The translations under genes and the position numbers were made by a program. The notes under the pieces are model-generated. The model had not been told where the DNA came from, ran no database searches, and saw nothing but the letters and a program-made list of their open reading frames with translations. Positions 51,650-60,098 of a DNA stretch of 64,000 nt are shown here, piece after piece. Each line of letters starts with the position of its first letter. The first letter of the stretch is position 1. This DNA is from Xanthobacter autotrophicus (GTDB taxonomy: Bacteria > Pseudomonadota > Alphaproteobacteria > Rhizobiales > Xanthobacteraceae): assembly GCF_043194295.1 (NCBI RefSeq), contig NZ_JBAFVK010000016.1; one strand, written 5' to 3'.

Positions 51650-52936
51650 ATGAGCGAACTGAAAGTGGGCCTTGCCGGCCTCGGCACCGTCGGGGCGGCG
51701 GTGTTCCGCATGCTCGAACGCCGCAAGGCCGAGCTTGAGGCCCGCACCGGCCGCACCCTCAGGGTGACGGCGGTGGCAGCCCGCGACCGCAGCCGCGACC
51801 GAGGCCTCGACCTGAGCGGGGTGGCCTGGTTCGAGGACCCGGTGGCGCTGGCCCGCGACGGCGACATCGACGTGTTCGTGGAGCTGATGGGCGGCGACGG
51901 CGACCCCGCCAAGGCCGCGGTGGCGGCCGCCCTCGACCGCGGCATCCCGGTGGTGACCGCCAACAAGGCGCTGCTCGCCAAATGCGGCGTGGAACTCGCC
52001 CGCCGCGCGGAAGCCTCCGGCGCTGGTCTTCATTTCGAAGCGGCGGTGGCGGGCGGCATCCCCATCGTGAAGACCCTGCGCGAGGCGCTGGCCGGCAACA
52101 CCATCGAGCGCGTGTCCGGCATCCTCAACGGCACCTGCAACTATATTCTCACCCGCATGGCGGAGGAGAAGCTCTCCTTCCACGTCTGCCTCACCGAGGC
52201 GCAGCGGCTCGGCTATGCCGAGGCGGACCCCACCTTCGACATCGACGGCTTCGACACCGCCCACAAGCTCGCCATCCTCACCTCGCTGGCCTTCGGCACC
52301 CAGGTGGATGCCGACTCCATCTACGTGGAGGGTATCCGTCAGCTGACCCTCGCCGACCTCGAGGCGGCGGACGATCTTGGCTACCGGGTGAAGCTGCTGG
52401 GCGTCGCCGTGCGCACAGAGACTGGCATCGAGCAGCGGGTGCATCCCACCATGGTGCCCAAGCACTGGCCCATCGCCCAGGTGTCCGGCGTCACCAACGC
52501 GGTGGCGGTGGACGGCGATGCGGTGGCGCTGACCCTGGTTGGCCCCGGCGCCGGCGGCGCGGCCACCGCATCGGCGGTGGTGGGCGACCTGTTCGACGTG
52601 GCTCGCGGCGCCAAGGGCTATGCCTTCGGCCTGCCCGTGGCTGAATTGACCAAGGCCGAGCGCGCCGCCATGCAGCGCCACGAGGGCGGCTACTACATCC
52701 GCCTCGCGGTGGTGAACAAGCCGGGCACTGCCGCCACCATCGCCCGGCGCATGGCGGACGAGCAGATCTCGCTCGAATCCATCATGCAGCGCCGGCCCGA
52801 CGGGGCGGAGACGGCGCGTGTCATCCTCATCACCTATGCGACCACGGAAGAAGCCGTGCGCCGCGCCATCGCCGCCATCGAGGCAGACGGGGTCATCTCC
52901 GCCCTGCCCCAGGTGATCCGCATCGAGAAGGATTGA
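51650..52936 (+). CDS. hom: Homoserine dehydrogenase
   Basis: Reduces aspartate-4-semialdehyde to homoserine, the branch to threonine and methionine. The N-terminal Rossmann motif is GLAGLGTVG (7-15). The catalytic lysine region is VVTANKALLAK, with Lys106. The dimer/substrate domain includes GGIPIVKTLREALAGN and GILNGTCNYILT. The C-terminal part from about 345 is an ACT domain (GYYIRLAVVNKPGT), pointing to threonine feedback. 428 residues is standard. The glpX gene begins 5 nt past its stop. Confidence 0.95.
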   Translation: MSELKVGLAGLGTVGAAVFRMLERRKAELEARTGRTLRVTAVAARDRSRDRGLDLSGVAWFEDPVALARDGDIDVFVELMGGDGDPAKAAVAAALDRGIPVVTANKALLAKCGVELARRAEASGAGLHFEAAVAGGIPIVKTLREALAGNTIERVSGILNGTCNYILTRMAEEKLSFHVCLTEAQRLGYAEADPTFDIDGFDTAHKLAILTSLAFGTQVDADSIYVEGIRQLTLADLEAADDLGYRVKLLGVAVRTETGIEQRVHPTMVPKHWPIAQVSGVTNAVAVDGDAVALTLVGPGAGGAATASAVVGDLFDVARGAKGYAFGLPVAELTKAERAAMQRHEGGYYIRLAVVNKPGTAATIARRMADEQISLESIMQRRPDGAETARVILITYATTEEAVRRAIAAIEADGVISALPQVIRIEKD

Positions 52937-52941
52937 CGGCC

Positions 52942-53931
52942 ATGCGCGTTGCCCGGATGCCCCAGGTGCTCGACCGCCGCCTGTCCCTGGACATGGCCCA
53001 GGTCACCGAACGTTGCGCCGTCGCCGCCGCCCGGCTGCGCGGCCGCGGCGACGAGCAGGCCGCCGACCTTGCCGCCATGGCGGCTTGTCACCGGGAACTC
53101 GGCCTCATTCCCGTCTCCGGCACGGTGGTGATCGGCGAGGGCATCGAGGGCGAGTGCGACCAGCTGTTCGTGGGCGAGAAGCTGGGCACCGGCGGCGCCG
53201 AGGTGGACCTTGCCGTGGATGCGCTGGAAGGCTCCACCCTTTGCGCCAAGAACATGGAAGGCTCGCTCTGCGTGCTGGTTATCGCCGAGCGCGGTTCCCT
53301 GCTCAAGGTGCCGGACGCCTACATGGAGAAGCTGGCCATCGGTCCCGGCTATCCCGACGGCATCGTGTCGCTGGCCCGCAGCCCGCAGGAGAACATCCAG
53401 GCCCTGGCCGACGCCAAGGGCGTGCCCACCTCCGAGATCACCGCGCTCATCCTTGACCGCCCGCGCCATGCGCCGCTGGTGGAGGCGGTGCGCAAGACCG
53501 GCGCCGCCATCAAGCTCATCACCGATGGCGACGTGGCGGGGGTGATCCACACCACCAACCCGCACGAGAGCGGCATCGACATCTATCTCGGCCTCGGCGG
53601 CGCGGCCGAAGGCATCCTGGCGGCGGCGGCCCTGCGCTGCATCGGCGGGCAGATGGAAGGCCGCCTGGTGCTCGACACCGAGAAGAAGCGCGCCCAGGCC
53701 AAGACCCTCGGCATCCGCGACGGCGCCAAGATCTACAAGCTGGAAGAGATGGTGCGCGGCGATTGCCTGGTGGCCGCCACCGGCGTCACCGACGGTGCCC
53801 TCCTGAAGGGCGTGCGCTTCAGCCGCGAGGTGATCGAGACCGACACCATCGTGCTGCGCGCCGCCACCGGCACCGTGCGCCGGATGACCACCGAGCACCG
53901 CGACTTCCGCAAATTCCGCCTGCAAGGCTGA
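52942..53931 (+). CDS. glpX: Fructose-1,6-bisphosphatase, class II
   Basis: Lithium-sensitive type FBPase of the GlpX family, 329 residues. Key stretches are VVIGEGIEGECDQLFVGE near 60-77, the metal-site block VDLAVDALEGSTLCAKN near 86-102, and SLARSPQENIQALADA. GGAAEGILAAAALRCIGGQM near 220 is the family signature of the sugar-phosphate site. ATG at 52942 is preferred; a TTG at 52933 overlaps the hom stop. Close spacing suggests an operon with hom, which is an unusual functional mix. A class I FBPase is also encoded at 40.9 kb. Confidence 0.92.
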   Translation: MRVARMPQVLDRRLSLDMAQVTERCAVAAARLRGRGDEQAADLAAMAACHRELGLIPVSGTVVIGEGIEGECDQLFVGEKLGTGGAEVDLAVDALEGSTLCAKNMEGSLCVLVIAERGSLLKVPDAYMEKLAIGPGYPDGIVSLARSPQENIQALADAKGVPTSEITALILDRPRHAPLVEAVRKTGAAIKLITDGDVAGVIHTTNPHESGIDIYLGLGGAAEGILAAAALRCIGGQMEGRLVLDTEKKRAQAKTLGIRDGAKIYKLEEMVRGDCLVAATGVTDGALLKGVRFSREVIETDTIVLRAATGTVRRMTTEHRDFRKFRLQG

Positions 53932-53944
53932 GAGCCTGCCAGCC

Positions 53945-54430
53945 TCATTTACAGGCGGGATAGCCGAACCGCGAGATGATGACGCTCCCGGGAATCGGGT
54001 GGAAGTCGAACGTCGACATAGCGTTCTTTTCAAGCAGGTATTGGCGTAGCGCGGGATTGTATCGCGCCAGCATACGGCTGGTGGTGTCGGCGCTGATCTT
54101 GCCGGTGCGCGGATTCCCGCCTGCATGGAACAGCAAAGTGGCACTGGGCTTCACGCAGACATTGCGGATGGCGAGCATCATGGTACAGGCCGACTGGCAG
54201 TGGCCGTCGATGACGAACCGCTCACCGGACGTATTGTACTTCTCAACGACAGCCTCGAACTCGGCGAACCTTTGAGGCGTCGGGGCGCCCATGCCGAGCC
54301 CGAGGGCCGACACCGAGCCATCGGCGCGGGCGGGTATCGGCCCGGTCAGGACCGCGGCGAAGCACAATGCTATCGCCGCAAGGAAGACGCCCGGCCGCCG
54401 GCGGTCAGGCCTCATGAAGTCCGTCTGCAT
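53945..54430 (-). CDS. Small exported protein with a ClpP/crotonase-like motif (COG3904-like)
   Basis: A 161-residue protein with an arginine-rich N-terminus and a signal peptide or anchor at about residues 10-33 (FLAAIALCFAAVLTGPIPARA). The mature part contains FVIDGHCQSACTMML (near 70-84), a pattern seen in periplasmic proteins with a ClpP-like fold where Ser would be the nucleophile, and FHAGG near 99. The catalytic identity is weak because the protein is short. ATG at 54430 is chosen over longer arginine-rich starts. It converges on glpX with only 13 nt between stops. Confidence 0.6.
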   Translation of the reverse strand: MQTDFMRPDRRRPGVFLAAIALCFAAVLTGPIPARADGSVSALGLGMGAPTPQRFAEFEAVVEKYNTSGERFVIDGHCQSACTMMLAIRNVCVKPSATLLFHAGGNPRTGKISADTTSRMLARYNPALRQYLLEKNAMSTFDFHPIPGSVIISRFGYPACK

Positions 54431-54752
54431 CTGTCCACCCCATGTGCTGGCGATGTGAAAACCGCCTGTGATCAGTGACGTCCCGGCCCTCGGGCCGTGA
54501 CCAAACGGTTTGCCCGCGCCAGATCCACCCCGACACCTGGGCGCCCACTCAAAGACCCGGCACCCCATACCGGTGCCTCGGCCAGAGCGCGACCCGACCG
54601 GATCAAATCCCTATCCGATCTCATTGCGATTCAATCAGATCGGCGCGTACTCTCATCCTTGCGCGCGGCGGCTGGTGCGCTTCAGCAAGAATTCTCACCC
54701 GAATCCGGTATCATTCCAAAAACTGTCGTTGCGTCATCTTCTGGAGGCCGCC
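54431..54752. other. Divergent intergenic region with a repeat element
   Basis: 322 nt between the small exported-protein gene and the MgtC-like gene. It holds a palindrome-ended element at 54584-54650. The 3' end has CTGGAGG as the ribosome site for the MgtC-like start. No other gene or promoter could be supported. Confidence 0.45.
54584..54650. repeat. Palindromic intergenic element
   Basis: The left part agagcgcgacccgaccggat and the reverse complement of the right part (ccgatctgattgaat) both resemble the word at 38483-38505. The inner segment 54615-54643 forms an imperfect hairpin, 10 of 12 pairs. It looks like a small repeat of the same family as 16351-16402. Confidence 0.4.
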
Positions 54753-56003
54753 ATGGACGAGCTGATCTTCCGCCTCGCGGTCGCGCTCGCCATCGGACTG
54801 GTGGTGGGGGTGGAGCGGGGCTGGCGGGAACGCACCGAGCCGCCCGGAAGCCGCACCGCCGGCGTGCGCACCTATACCCTGTGCGGCCTGCTCGGCGGCG
54901 TCAGCGCGGCGCTCTCCCAAGCACTGGAGAGCCCAGCCGTCTTCATCGCCGCAAGCCTCGGCTTCGCCGGTGTCTTCGCTGGCTTCAAATATCGCGAGAT
55001 GGTGAAGGACAACGATTTCGGCATCACCGGCATCATCGCCGCCATGCTGGTGTTCGCCCTCGGAGCGCTGGCCGTGGCGGGCGACCCGGCCGCGGCGGGC
55101 GCTGCCGCCATCGCCGCCACGGGGCTTCTGGCGGCGCGCGAAATGCTGCACGGCCTTCTCGCCAAGCTCACCTGGGTGGAACTGCGCTCGGCGCTGGTCC
55201 TGCTGGGCATGACGGTGATCGTGCTGCCCCTGCTGCCGGATCGCACCCTCGACCCATTCGACAGCATCAACCTGCGGCAGATCTGGCTGTTCATGGTGCT
55301 CACCGCCACGATCTCCTTCGCCGGCTATGTGGCGGTGAGGGTGGCGGGGCCGGAAAAGGGCATCCTCATCAGCGCTCTGGCAGGCGCTCTGGTGTCCTCC
55401 ACCGCCGTCACCATCGCCTTTGCCCGGCGCGCGGCGGCCGGGGAGCCAACCACCTTGCTTGCCGGCGGGGCGGCACTGGCGGCCATGGTCTCGCTGTTGC
55501 GCGTGCTGGCGATCTGCATGGTGGTAGCGCCCAGCCTGCTCACCACCCTCGCCCCGCCGGCGCTGGCGGCGGCCCTGGCCTTTGCGATCGCGGGCGGCCT
55601 CCTGGTGCGCCATGCTGGGGATGCGGAGGGCGAGGCCAGCCTCGGCAACCCGTTCGAACTTGGCCCTCTCGCCGCCTTCGCCGGGATGTTCGGCTTCGTC
55701 TCGGCGGTCAGCGGCATCCTCCTGAAATATGTGGGGCCGGGCAGCCTTTACCTCGTCAGCGCTGTGGCCGGCATCGTAGACGTGGACGTGCCGTCCCTGA
55801 ACGCCGCTCGGCTCGCGGGCAACGGCCTGTCGCTGCATGGCGCCGCCCTCGCCATCCTGATCGCCATGGGCATGAACGCGCTGGGGCGGGTGGGGTTCGC
55901 GGCGGCGGCCGGTCCCGCGGGCTTCACCCTGCGTCTTGGCTCGGCCACTGCCGCTGCAGCGGGAGCGGCGCTTGTCGTCCTGCTGATCGTGCAGGGGTGG
56001 TGA
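54753..56003 (+). CDS. MgtC/SapB-domain and DUF4010 membrane protein
   Basis: A 416-residue inner-membrane protein. The N-terminal 130 residues are the MgtC/SapB-type domain (LAIGLVVGVERGWRER near 12-27, then GVRTYTLCGLLGG). The rest is the DUF4010-type membrane region with about eight spans. Such proteins are widespread and may relate to magnesium or cell-envelope stress, but the function is unproven. ATG at 54753 has a CTGGAGG site; the frame is open upstream without membrane character. It is followed at 49 nt by recJ. Confidence 0.85.
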   Translation: MDELIFRLAVALAIGLVVGVERGWRERTEPPGSRTAGVRTYTLCGLLGGVSAALSQALESPAVFIAASLGFAGVFAGFKYREMVKDNDFGITGIIAAMLVFALGALAVAGDPAAAGAAAIAATGLLAAREMLHGLLAKLTWVELRSALVLLGMTVIVLPLLPDRTLDPFDSINLRQIWLFMVLTATISFAGYVAVRVAGPEKGILISALAGALVSSTAVTIAFARRAAAGEPTTLLAGGAALAAMVSLLRVLAICMVVAPSLLTTLAPPALAAALAFAIAGGLLVRHAGDAEGEASLGNPFELGPLAAFAGMFGFVSAVSGILLKYVGPGSLYLVSAVAGIVDVDVPSLNAARLAGNGLSLHGAALAILIAMGMNALGRVGFAAAAGPAGFTLRLGSATAAAAGAALVVLLIVQGW

Positions 56004-56052
56004 TCGCTTCCGGTCGCTCGACGGGAGAGGCCGCATCTGGCTTGATGCACGC

Positions 56053-57852
56053 GTGAACATAGCCCTGCCGAATCGCCTCTTCCTCGACGTCGCCCGCTCC
56101 GCCACCGGCCGCACCTGGCGCGAGCGCTTGGACGTGCGCGGCGCCCAGACCGCCCTCGCCATGGCCCAGCGCACTGGCATCAGCGAGCTGCTGGCCCGCG
56201 TGCTGGCCGGCCGCGACGTGCCACTGGATGGGGTGGAGCAATATCTTGACCCCTCCATCCGCAGCCTTCTGCCCGATCCCGACACCCTCACCGACATGGG
56301 CGCCGCCGTGGCGCGCCTTGCGCATGCGGTGACGAGCGGCGAGCAGGTGGCGGTGTTCGGCGACTATGACGTGGACGGCGCCTGCGCCACCGCCCTCATG
56401 GTGGGGGTGCTGCGGGCGGCGGGGCTCGACCCGCTGTTCCACATTCCCGACCGCATCTTCGAGGGCTATGGCCCCAATGTGCCGGCCATCGAGCAATTGG
56501 CGGCGCGGGGCGTCACGCTGCTGGTGACGGTGGATTGCGGCACCACCTCCATGGAGCCTTTGGCCGCCGCCCGGCGCCTCGGCATGGATACGGTGGTGAT
56601 TGACCACCACCAGTCCGGCGAGCGCCTGCCGGAGGCCGCCGCCATCGTGAACCCCAATCGGGAGGACGACCTCTCGGGCCTCGGCCATGTGTGCGCGGCG
56701 GGCCTTGCCTTCGTCACCGCCGTGGGGCTGGTGCGGGCGCTGCGCCAGAGCGGCCATTTCAACACCACCCGCCCGGCCCCGGACCTGCTCGAGACGCTGG
56801 ATCTGGTGGCGCTCGCCACGGTGGCGGACGTGGTGCCACTGAAGGGCCTCAACCGTGCCTTCGTCACCAAGGGCCTCCTCGCCATGCGGCGGCGCGGCCG
56901 CATCGGCCTCACCGCGCTGATGGATGCGGCCCGGCTCGACGGGCCACCGCGCCCGTTCCACCTCGGCTTCCTCATCGGCCCGCGTATCAATGCCGGCGGG
57001 CGCATCGGCGAGGCGACGCTGGGGGCGAAACTCCTCCTCACCCAGGACCCGGCCGAGGCCCGCCAGATCGCCGCCGAGCTGGACCGGCTCAACGGCGAGC
57101 GGCAGGAGGTGGAACGCGCCATCCTCGCCGCCGCCGAGGCGGAGGCCGAGGCCGCGCTGGGCCTCAGCGACGAAGGCTCAGTGATTGTGGTGAGTGGGGA
57201 TGGCTGGCATCCCGGCGTGGTGGGTCTCGTGGCGTCGCGGCTGAAGGAGCGCTTCCAGCGCCCCGCCTTCGCCATCGCCTTCAACGGTGAGACCGGCACC
57301 GGCTCCGGCCGCTCGCTGCCCGGCGTCGACATCGGCCGCGCCGTGCGGGCGGCGCTGGAGGCGGGACTGCTGGTGAAGGGCGGCGGCCACGCCATGGCGG
57401 CCGGCCTGACCGTGGAGCGCTCACGCCTCGGCGCCTTGCGCGCCGCGTTCGAGCAGCGCCTCGCCGCCGACGTGGCGCGGGCGCGGGCCGAGGGCACCCT
57501 CTCCATCGACGGCGCGCTCACCGCTCGGGGGGCGACGACGGACCTTGTCGAGATGGTCTCCCGCGCCGGCCCGTTCGGCGCCGGCAATGCGGAGCCGGTG
57601 TTCGCCTTTCCCGGCCACCGCATCAGCTATGTGGAGAGCTTCGGCGCCGGCCATGTGCGGGCGCGCATCTCGTCCCCGGACGGCACCACCCTGAAGGCCA
57701 CCGCCTTCCGCTGCGCCGAGGAGCCCCTGGGCCGCGCCCTGCTGGCCGCGCGCGGGCGGCCTCTGCATGTGGCCGGAAGCCTGGAGCTGGACACCTGGCA
57801 GGGGGAGACCCGCGTCGCCCTGCGCATCCGCGACGTGGCCGAGCCGGGCTGA
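56053..57852 (+). CDS. recJ: Single-stranded-DNA-specific exonuclease
   Basis: 5'-3' exonuclease acting in recombination and mismatch repair. The DHH phosphoesterase core has FGDYDVDGA (102-110), DCGTTS (161-166) and IDHHQSGERLPEA with Asp184-His185-His186. The DHHA1 domain has GGGHAMAAGLTV near 440, followed by the OB-like C-terminal part. 599 residues is normal. GTG at 56053 is the start; no ATG lies close. Cytoplasmic. It could share a transcript with the MgtC-like gene. Confidence 0.94.
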   Translation: MNIALPNRLFLDVARSATGRTWRERLDVRGAQTALAMAQRTGISELLARVLAGRDVPLDGVEQYLDPSIRSLLPDPDTLTDMGAAVARLAHAVTSGEQVAVFGDYDVDGACATALMVGVLRAAGLDPLFHIPDRIFEGYGPNVPAIEQLAARGVTLLVTVDCGTTSMEPLAAARRLGMDTVVIDHHQSGERLPEAAAIVNPNREDDLSGLGHVCAAGLAFVTAVGLVRALRQSGHFNTTRPAPDLLETLDLVALATVADVVPLKGLNRAFVTKGLLAMRRRGRIGLTALMDAARLDGPPRPFHLGFLIGPRINAGGRIGEATLGAKLLLTQDPAEARQIAAELDRLNGERQEVERAILAAAEAEAEAALGLSDEGSVIVVSGDGWHPGVVGLVASRLKERFQRPAFAIAFNGETGTGSGRSLPGVDIGRAVRAALEAGLLVKGGGHAMAAGLTVERSRLGALRAAFEQRLAADVARARAEGTLSIDGALTARGATTDLVEMVSRAGPFGAGNAEPVFAFPGHRISYVESFGAGHVRARISSPDGTTLKATAFRCAEEPLGRALLAARGRPLHVAGSLELDTWQGETRVALRIRDVAEPG

Positions 57853-57931
57853 GGCGCGGCCCGCGTGGTGGTCCTGACCATGCGCCGGACGGTTTAATCC
57901 ATCTGATCGATACTATCTGAAGGGTTCTTGC

Positions 57932-58618
57932 GTGAAGGGACTGCTCACGATCCTGCTCTGCTTCAATGCCGGCTTCGTGGATGCGGCCGGCTTTGTCGCC
58001 CTCGGCGGGCTATTCGCCGCCCACGTCACCGGCAATATCGTGATCATCGCAGCGGCTGTGGCCCATGGCGATATGCCGTCGCTGGCCAAGATCATCGCCA
58101 TTCCGGTGTTTGCCGTGGTGGTGATTGCTTCGCGGCAGTTCAGCCAATCCATGGCAGCCCGCGGTCGGGACGATTTCCGCATGCTGATGGCGGTGAAGCT
58201 CGTGCTGCTCGCCCATGCGGCGCTGGTGGCGGTTCAATCGGGGCCCTTTCCCGATCCAGACACGACGGCCGCCACCATGATGGCGATGACGCTTGTCAGC
58301 GCCATGGCGTTGCAGAACGCGCTCCACCGCACCCACCTCACCGACACGCCACCCTCGACCGTCATGACCGGCACGCTCACGCAGATCCTGCTGGACCTGA
58401 GCAGTCTCTGGCGGCCGGTGGCGGGTGCCGATGTGGCGCAGAACCGCGCCCGCCTCGCCCGCATGAGCACGAATCTGGGCGCCTTTACCTTGGGCTGCGG
58501 GACCGCCGGCCTGCTCTATCTGACCGTGGGCATGTGGTGCATGCTGCTGCCGCCGCTGGTCGCTGCGGCGGAGATCTTCACTTTGGGGCCGGACAAAAGC
58601 GCCGTTGGGGTCGGCTGA
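57932..58618 (+). CDS. DUF1275 (YoaK-like) membrane protein
   Basis: A 228-residue integral membrane protein with about six spans. It opens VKGLLTILLCFNAGFVDAAG, followed by LGGLFAAHVTGN near 25-36 and MALQNALHRT near 127-136, all typical of the DUF1275 family. Function unknown, although a transporter-like role is often guessed. GTG at 57932 has AAGGG upstream. 79 nt after recJ; next is a convergent gene. Confidence 0.83.
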   Translation: MKGLLTILLCFNAGFVDAAGFVALGGLFAAHVTGNIVIIAAAVAHGDMPSLAKIIAIPVFAVVVIASRQFSQSMAARGRDDFRMLMAVKLVLLAHAALVAVQSGPFPDPDTTAATMMAMTLVSAMALQNALHRTHLTDTPPSTVMTGTLTQILLDLSSLWRPVAGADVAQNRARLARMSTNLGAFTLGCGTAGLLYLTVGMWCMLLPPLVAAAEIFTLGPDKSAVGVG

Positions 58619-58633
58619 ACCCCCGCCCTGCCC

Positions 58634-59128
58634 TCACCGTTCCTCGGACACCCGGAGCGCGGCGCGGCCGGTGATCTTGCGCTTGCGCGGGGCCGGCGCG
58701 ATGGCCGGTTGATCCTTGGCGGCCTCGTCCTTCGCAGCCACATCCTTGCCGGCGGGCGCCTTCCTGGACGCCGCTTTCTTCGCCGGCTTCTCGGGCGCAG
58801 CGGCGGGCGCACGGCTGCCATCAGCAAGGGCGAGCAGGGCCTTGATGCGATCCCCCGGCTGGGCCAGCGCCGGCCCGTGGGGATCGGCGCGGGTGAGCAG
58901 GACCTTGGTCTTGGGCGCGGGCACGCCGTCCAGCGCCTCGGCGAAGGCCGCAGGACCGAGCAAAGTGCGGATCTGCCGGACCTCATCCAGCGTGGTGCCG
59001 TCGGCGATCAGCTGGGCGCGCACGATTTCGTTCACCGCCTTGCGCGCGGCATTTCCGGCGGCGGAAAACAGCGCGGCCTTGTCGCCGATGGCCCCGATCA
59101 GCCGGAAGAAATCGGTTTCCTCACTCAT
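58634..59128 (-). CDS. Unknown ParA-linked protein with an Ala/Lys-rich basic tail
   Basis: A 164-residue protein. The first 100 residues are helical and ordered (TDFFRLIGAIGDKAALFSAA, then EALDGVPAPKTKVL). Residues 105-150 are rich in Ala, Lys and Pro, resembling histone-H1-like or PhaF-like tails that bind DNA or polymer surfaces. A short basic end follows (RKRKITGRAALR). Its start overlaps the end of the ParA gene by 8 nt, so the two are co-expressed. It could be the cargo adaptor for the ParA, by analogy to McdB or PhaM-type partners, but I recognise no family. Confidence 0.6.
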   Translation of the reverse strand: MSEETDFFRLIGAIGDKAALFSAAGNAARKAVNEIVRAQLIADGTTLDEVRQIRTLLGPAAFAEALDGVPAPKTKVLLTRADPHGPALAQPGDRIKALLALADGSRAPAAAPEKPAKKAASRKAPAGKDVAAKDEAAKDQPAIAPAPRKRKITGRAALRVSEER

Positions 59129-60029
59129 CGAGCCGTCTCCGTGTCTCGCTCACGAGGTCGCGCACCTGACCCAGCGCCCGGTTCCACTTTTGCTCGAACG
59201 TGGGCGCATAGGGAAAGTTCTCCGGATCCATGGCCCGCTCGATGGACGCCTGGTTGTCCACCTCCAGATCGAACATCTCGAACACTGCGTCCGGCTCGTT
59301 CGCTTCGTTGCGCAGGCTGGCGAGGGTCTCGCGATGCTGGATCTTGTTGCCGTTCACCCGGCTCGCCAGCACCACCGGCCGTCGCTTGGGCTGCGGCAGC
59401 GCGGAGCGGGTGACGTGGGCATTCTCCCACACCGAGGCGCGGAAGGCATCAAAGCCGAGAGTGGACAGATAATCGGGGATGGTGGGCACCACCACCATGT
59501 CGGCAAGGCGGATGGCCACCTCGGTGAAGGCGGAGATGCCAGGGGCGCAATCGAACACCACATAATCGTAGCGTGTGCGCAGCAGGGCCAGCGCTTCCTC
59601 GAGCACCTTCAGCGACTGGCCTTCCAGCGAGCGGATGCCGTAATTCTTCTCGGTGAGACGCAGCACGATCTCCCGCTCCAGAAGGCGCAGGCGGGGGCTG
59701 GCCACCACCATGTCGATGGCCAGCGGCTCGCCGGCCTTCATGACGTGGGAGATGTCGCGCGCCAGATAGTCGGTGATGGGGGTGCGGTCGCCATAGAGCA
59801 GACGGTCGGCGAGGAAGGATGTCACCGACCGGCGCTGTTCCAGAATGACCTTCAACTGGTCGTCCGGGGCGAAGCAATAGGAGGCGTTGGCCTGGGCATC
59901 GAGGTCGAGCACCACAACCCTGTGCCCGGCCTCGGCCAGCCCTTCCGCCAGCATGACCACCGTAGTGGTCTTGCCGACGCCCCCCTTCATGTTGGCAACC
60001 GCGATCACTCGCCCGTCAGCGTCCGCCAT
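59121..60029 (-). CDS. ParA-family ATPase, orphan type
   Basis: A 302-residue MinD/ParA ATPase. The deviant Walker A is KGGVGKTT (15-22) in VANMKGGVGKTTTVVML, Walker A' is VLDLDAQANAS (40-50) and Walker B is VVFDCAPGIS near 170. It has no N-terminal DNA-binding domain of the plasmid type, and parB/parS genes are not nearby, so it is probably not the chromosome-partition ParA. Such orphans position protein cargo, storage granules or chemotaxis clusters on the nucleoid. The co-translated tail protein downstream is the likely partner. Confidence 0.87.
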   Translation of the reverse strand: MADADGRVIAVANMKGGVGKTTTVVMLAEGLAEAGHRVVVLDLDAQANASYCFAPDDQLKVILEQRRSVTSFLADRLLYGDRTPITDYLARDISHVMKAGEPLAIDMVVASPRLRLLEREIVLRLTEKNYGIRSLEGQSLKVLEEALALLRTRYDYVVFDCAPGISAFTEVAIRLADMVVVPTIPDYLSTLGFDAFRASVWENAHVTRSALPQPKRRPVVLASRVNGNKIQHRETLASLRNEANEPDAVFEMFDLEVDNQASIERAMDPENFPYAPTFEQKWNRALGQVRDLVSETRRRLDE

Positions 60030-60098
60030 CGGTGCCTGCCCCGCCCGTTTGTGCGTCGCAACATAACGGGGGAGTGAGGCCTGCTCAATACAACCCGG

